The notes beneath the pieces are model-generated. The model made no database searches and was not told the origin of the DNA. It saw only the letters and a list, made by a program, of their open reading frames with translations. Below, piece after piece: positions 59,196-64,000 of a stretch of 64,000 bases of DNA. A program made the translations under genes and the position numbers. Origin of the DNA: Apricaphanius iberus (Eukaryota; Chordata; Actinopteri; Cyprinodontiformes; Aphaniidae). The stretch covers positions 1,302,001-1,366,000 of the forward strand of contig JAPXFQ010002814.1 in NCBI GenBank assembly GCA_028564705.1, given 5' to 3'. Within the stretch, counting starts at the first letter, position 1; each line of letters starts with the position of its first letter.

Positions 59196-61081
59196 AGGGA
59201 CCATATCATGCTGTTTTACAGCTTTCAACCTCAGGGATACTCATATGATAAAATGTTACCATAAGTGTTATTTTGTCCTAACATTTCACTTGTATTCTGT
59301 AGTTAATGTTGGACCACGAAGTAAAACAGCTTGTTTCTCTATAATCCTGCCTCCTGCACCCACACCCCCACCCCACTCCTCTCGGGTGCAGAGCTGCAAC
59401 AGCCCAGAATGAGAAAAACAGTGCTGAGCTTTGTCTCAAAAAATATTCTGACAGTAAATTTCAAAAAGCACCAAATACCACAATGAAACTCTGTTATTTA
59501 AGGGTTCAGACATTTGGTTTATTTTTTTATTTTTTGTAAAGAACAGTCAATAAAGCTTATTTCAGTTGCTAAATCTTCGGGCTTTAGACAGAGCCGAAAG
59601 AAACATAGCTGAGTCCAGTAAGCAAATCTTTCCAGCCCAGTATATATAAAAAAGCCATGGCTGTTGTTTACACCCATTTACTGAACATTCTGGGATGTTG
59701 AAGATTAATTAATTAAACAATTAATTAAACACACAATGCTGTTATAAGATCACATAAGCAGCTTGGCTAATACACATTAACATTAGCATTTTAGTTACAT
59801 CTCTGTCCATCAGGCATCTTTTTCTTTATCCAGCTGCAATGTAGAATAAAATCATTTAATCCATGCAGCCAAATGGGCGTTTTTACAGCGAAAGTAAAAT
59901 TCCAACAAAAACAGTCTTTTAAACTGCCAATGAGCTTTGAGAAGGGGGAGGGTGTGTTTGAAACTCTAGCAGAGGTAAGCCGCCCTGCCTGCAGAGGCGG
60001 TACAGACACCTCTAGCACTCCCTTGTTTTCACTTAGTGAAATCAGAGGTTGAATAGTTTCAACACTCAGCTGTTTTCCAGGAGAGGGAGGAGCAGCTGCT
60101 TAGAGAGCAGAATTAAAGAGTAACTAAACCCCATAACCACTTGTTTTGCTTATAAACTGTATAAATGGGTTTTCACCAATGCAATCTTTCAGTTTAAGTG
60201 CAAATATTCAACATTTTTGTGTACCACTTGTTAAATTCTACATTATTTGTTCTCAAAACATCTTAGTGCTGCTGTTCATGGTCATTGTGTGGTACTGCAT
60301 TTGAATTTTTCAAAAAAAATTTCAACTCGGTGAGATTGGTGCATGATAGTTCTTGCCTACATCACAGGCACGGTCTCACAGAGACGCCCTCCCTCTCTCA
60401 CACACACTCGCCCCACCCAGTGGCGAGTTGTGCTCATCTTGTGCGCTACAGTCTATGGTGCCACGTGCGCACACAGAGCCATACTGAGAGAAACAGAGAA
60501 TGCTGAAATCCATATATCGCACTTTGGAGGACCACAAAGTCAAAGTGGTTTAAAGCCATAAGTTATAACCTATGTGTTTTAAACACAACGTAAATAAGGA
60601 AACAAAAGCTGAGGTAGTTTCCTCCAAGGCTACTTAGCATTGATGCTAGCGGTAGGCTCTCTATGCTTGTTTGCTATTATACGTGCTGCTGGCTTCAGGC
60701 AGCCCTGACTCAGTACCCTGAGCCAAAGGCTTGAACTGATACGTCATTTGGCCGCTACGCTCCATAGAGCCTCTCTTTACCTATGGTGGATGGCAGAGAA
60801 GAGACCTAATTTCTGCCTTTACCATAGGTAAATAGAGGCATCACAGAGTTTGGCGGCAGAATGCCGGGCCTCTTGGCCCTTCCCACTTTGGTAAACTTTT
60901 TCAAATCTTGCCTGTGGGTGGGATGATGTTTTTTCATGGGTTTCAGTTACACCTTTATGAGGCTTACTCAGACATGTGTGAATTAAGTAAAAAAACACTC
61001 TTGTGGGTTTTTTTTCTCAGACAATTGCATTACTAGATGATTGAAAACTCCAAACCTTTATTTTGCATGATATAGGCTTTT
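59196..61081 (+). mobile_element. TTAA-associated element Q, long copy
   Basis: The left end AGGGACCATATCATGC and the reversed right end AAAGCCTATATCATGC agree at 12 of 16 bases. TTAA lies directly outside both ends (59192-59195, 61082-61085), the duplication expected of piggyBac-type elements. The 1.9-kb interior contains no transposase. Blocks near 59820-59910, 59935-60110 and 60975-61060 match the short copy at 52.8-53.35 kb in inverted orientation. The GC-richer segment at 60280-60560 may be a later insertion. Confidence 0.7.
60769..60839. repeat. Inverted repeat, 19-nt arms
   Basis: GCCTCTCTTTACCTATGGT (60769-60787) and ACCATAGGTAAATAGAGGC (60821-60839) pair with one mismatch around a 33-nt loop. 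It lies inside element Q. Confidence 0.85.
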
Positions 61082-61085
61082 TTAA

Positions 61086-63289
61086 ACTATCAGCTATCTT
61101 TAAGCTTTCAGTTCTTGTTATTAAATAAGGTCTTGGACAGCATTAAAACCAGAAAACATGTCACTGGGCTCTAGTCTAGTTTAAAGAGTGAAAGGCATCT
61201 TTTGTAATCTTTCAGGTAAAATTGATCAAAGGTTTCTAAACCACAAATGCTTTGTACTGATAAGCCTAATACTGTGTTTCTGGTAAGAAATCTCGTGAAG
61301 TAATTTTGCCATAACAAAGTAGCATTCCAATTGAATTCTTTTCCATGCAAACTGGTATTGTCTTAGTTGCATTTTTTGATTCACACTAGTTTACTGGTGC
61401 CATTTTCAGTGAATTTCACTGAGTAGCTCATGGCTGTGTAAAAAGATAACATCCTCACTCTTAATTCTTTCTGCAGAACTCTGGTTTATTTTCTCATCCT
61501 GGTAAAACACCCCTCAATAAACAAGGCAGAAAAAGATTGATGCTGTTTATGCCACTCCCTGTACTGTCAATGGAAATTATGTCCAGAGCTTTGTTGAACT
61601 AAATGTCTTGCCTATTAGTAGAGTCATGCTTTTCTGAGTCATCGCAGTGGAGAATTTAGCATCACAGCAGTAGTATTACATACAAGACATACCAGCAATC
61701 TTTTATATGTCCTTTTTTTAGATGCTTCTGTGACTCCTTTGGTAAATTGTCTGAAGTTAATTTCTTTCCTGATGTCCTCTGAGGCTCCCGCTCAGTGCTG
61801 CCAATGTTTTTGTTCCGAGCTGTTGCTGTCTTCCAGGGGGGGCAGCTCCTAATAATTTTGTAATCTCTGTTGGTAAAGATCTCCATTAACTCCATTGTTG
61901 CACACTATAAAGCTCAGCAAAGACTTAATCTTCTTAGTATCAGTATTCTTACTTGTAAATGCTCTGAGGTGGAAATTGGGGAGGAGACAGACAGACAGAG
62001 AAAGAGATGTTCTGATGCACTGCAGCAGAGTGAACGTGTATCCAATCTGACACCTAGAACTCCAAGGCTAACATCTTGATAGGCCATAAGTGGATCATTG
62101 CTGCCCCTTAAAAAATCTTCCCTTGGTGTTAGATAGAAGAAAAAGAGCCGAACAATCCTTTTAGCTGAACTATGTGCTTTATTCTCTTACTGTTCCTGTT
62201 TTCTTTTCATTTTTTACCGTCTGCCGTCCTATTGGTTTCAGATCATTGTTGTTTTATGGGTTTCTTTCCATCCTGTGCAGGGTTACTGTGAGATAACCCT
62301 CAACGCTGTGCAGGATTCCAACTCATCGAGCCCAAAGGCTCTTTATAGTCTACTGCTGCACGGGTTCAAATGTCAACTTCAATTTCTCAATGTTGAGCTT
62401 TAAAACCAAAGGGACTTTTGCTTTGTAAGAACTGAAAGGAGGGTCAATCCATAGATTACTAGTGATGTGATATATTCTTTTTATACCTTTTGATTACTCT
62501 CCTTTTAATAATAAAAAAACAGTTTAATCTGTCTTTGAATTAATCTTACATCAAGAAAAATGTGATTCAAAGTTTGACAAGGGCATATATTTCAGCATTT
62601 AGATGTCTAATTGAATAGTGATCCTAATGGCCTCTTTACAAATCATTTGTATGTGGTCTGTCAGTCTTTTAAATAAATGGTATAAAAGTGGTGGGGGTGA
62701 TTCAGTCCTAACAAGAAAAATAATCTTGTGAGATTTCACTCTGTGTGTGATGAAGTTAAACAAGAACTGCATTTGTATTAAATCACCAAAATAAACAGAA
62801 CTTTTTATAATATTCTCATTTATTGTGATGGACCTCAGTAATGCAAGAGATTTACCTTGAGATGATTTCTCTTTATTTTAAGATAGAGTTGAACAAACTA
62901 AAATTATAGAACAGTGCCCTGTCAATGGCCAATGCTTCTGACAATTGTTTAAAGATGAATCCCATACAATATGTGAGTATAAAGTTTCTGCATTTACTTA
63001 ATGAAATAAAATTACTTTTCAATTATCTTCCTGCTTAGTGAATGGCACCTGTAATAATGATCTTCTTATCGTCACAAATCAAACTGACAGTTATTGGATT
63101 TCCTAGCTGCTTTTAGAGTCTAGGAAGGCAGAAAATGTGAAAGACCAGAACGTTTTCATTCTCTTTTTCTCCATGAAATTGAACAGGGTGAAGATGAAAT
63201 GAATTAGAAATGGCTTCCTTAATGTATGCTTTCACATTGAAACATAGAAAATGTTTATCAATAGATCATTTAGGAAATGGTAACCATCC
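61086..63289. other. Unassigned AT-rich DNA
   Basis: No gene or repeat family is recognised. Confidence 0.4.
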
Positions 63290-63700
63290 CTTTCGGCATT
63301 CGCCACAGTAATCACATGCAGAAGGCCAGAGCTGGCAATGCATTCATTGCTGCAAGTCAACAATTACTGGGCGGCTGGTGAAAATGACAGGGTAGACGTC
63401 AGCCGATCCCGTGTTCCCACTCAGCGCGATTGATGAGTTCATTTATCTCTCCCCAGCTTGTCTTCTGGCTTTTCGCCCCTCTGTTGCTATGAAAATGAAT
63501 GGCCTCTGTAAAATGGAGAATTTGCGTGCTGAAAAATAAGAAAAAACCTTCCTTTACAAGACCACAGAGGCATATTTATTTCATCTTAAAGGGGAGGTTT
63601 GAGGTCACCCTCCAGTACTTCCCCAGTGACATTTTCCGATTTGACATTCTGTGACATTTCCAGTTAAATATTGCTGATATTCCTGCAGAGGAATTAAAAG
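63290..63700. other. Candidate conserved non-coding element
   Basis: This is a non-repetitive, evenly composed stretch. Its words include GGCAATGCATTCATTGC (near-palindromic), CAACAATTACTGGG and GATGAGTTCATTTATCTC. It is bounded by AT-rich DNA on its left side. Compositional inference only. Confidence 0.28.
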
Positions 63701-64000
63701 CATGTCTAAAAGGGAGACCGACATTAAAGCTGTTTCTCTCCCTTTCTATCTTCCTCCCTCTCTCCCGCTCAGTCTCTTTATCCCAAACATTCAGTTTCCC
63801 TCCTCTCGACGCAGCAACACATTCTTACAGCACTACCTTCTAAGTGTGGTTGACTCGCATCTCCAGGTATTAGAGGAAGTCTTACTAATCCAAAGGGATT
63901 ACCAAAAATTCTATCATGTGGAAAATGTTAGAGACAGACACAAAGTGTCTAACTGAGGAAAGCGTATGGTGCTTTTTTGGGGTAAAATTCAAAGATTTTG
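63701..64000. other. Unassigned DNA at window edge
   Basis: A frame of 84 codons (63702-63956) begins in a pyrimidine-rich stretch and shows no domain. It could be a cut-off exon, but nothing supports this. Confidence 0.3.

Noticed and set aside
60769..60839. Hairpin considered as a microRNA precursor.
   Set aside because: The loop is 33 nt, it lies inside element Q, and the arms are too short for a typical precursor.

Overview
The window reads as AT-rich, gene-poor nuclear DNA of a ray-finned fish, most likely a percomorph teleost. The evidence is its repeats. They include a nearly complete Rex3 (RTE-clade) LINE, two Tc1-like transposon fossils, a Penelope-like and a CR1/L2/Rex1-type reverse-transcriptase fossil, three DNA transposons or MITEs with target-site duplications, and several tRNA-derived SINEs. 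I found no host protein-coding gene, tRNA, rRNA or CRISPR array. Almost all open frames of 60-120 codons look like chance frames or fall inside repeats. The window is probably an intergenic desert or part of a very large intron.

Layout. 1-3.2 kb holds a candidate Harbinger-type MITE, a SINE and two copies of an unnamed ~210-bp repeat (called P here). 10.18-13.31 kb is a Rex3 element on the minus strand, flanked by a 12-bp target-site duplication. Its endonuclease and reverse-transcriptase frame is broken by frameshifts, an amber codon and two internal deletions. 16.63-16.97 kb holds a second, rearranged Rex3 fragment whose 5' block is inverted relative to its endonuclease part. 23.84-25.27 kb is a Tc1 fossil split by a CpG-rich insert, followed at 25.39-26.72 kb by a 1.33-kb non-autonomous hAT element with an 8-bp duplication. 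28.8-29.96 kb carries two ~112-bp arms in inverted orientation. 31.45-31.53 kb is a Tc1 element collapsed to its two ends. 32.9-33.4 kb is a LINE fragment. 36.13-36.49 kb is a 348-bp hAT-type MITE with a perfect 8-bp duplication. 38.2 kb is a decayed Rex3 3' end. 41.12-41.57 kb is a Harbinger-type MITE with TAA duplications. 43.45-44.02 kb is a Penelope-like fossil. 52.8-53.36 kb and 59.2-61.08 kb are a short and a long copy of one TTAA-associated family in opposite orientation. 55.05-56.25 kb is a second Tc1 pseudo-element sitting inside a (TA)n microsatellite.

Nothing here works as a gene system. The elements are independent insertions, and every transposase or polymerase frame seen is disabled. 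Non-repeat stretches at about 35.0, 39.5, 42.4, 45.3, 48.3 and 63.4 kb have a base composition and a density of homeodomain/GATA/TCF-like words that would suit conserved non-coding elements, but this needs an alignment. The most unusual structures are the invertible-looking Rex3 5' block, the perfect quasi-palindrome at 53.5 kb, palindromes at 51.03-51.10 kb, and the TTAA-associated family. All identities come from reading the sequence and remembered family features; no database search was possible.
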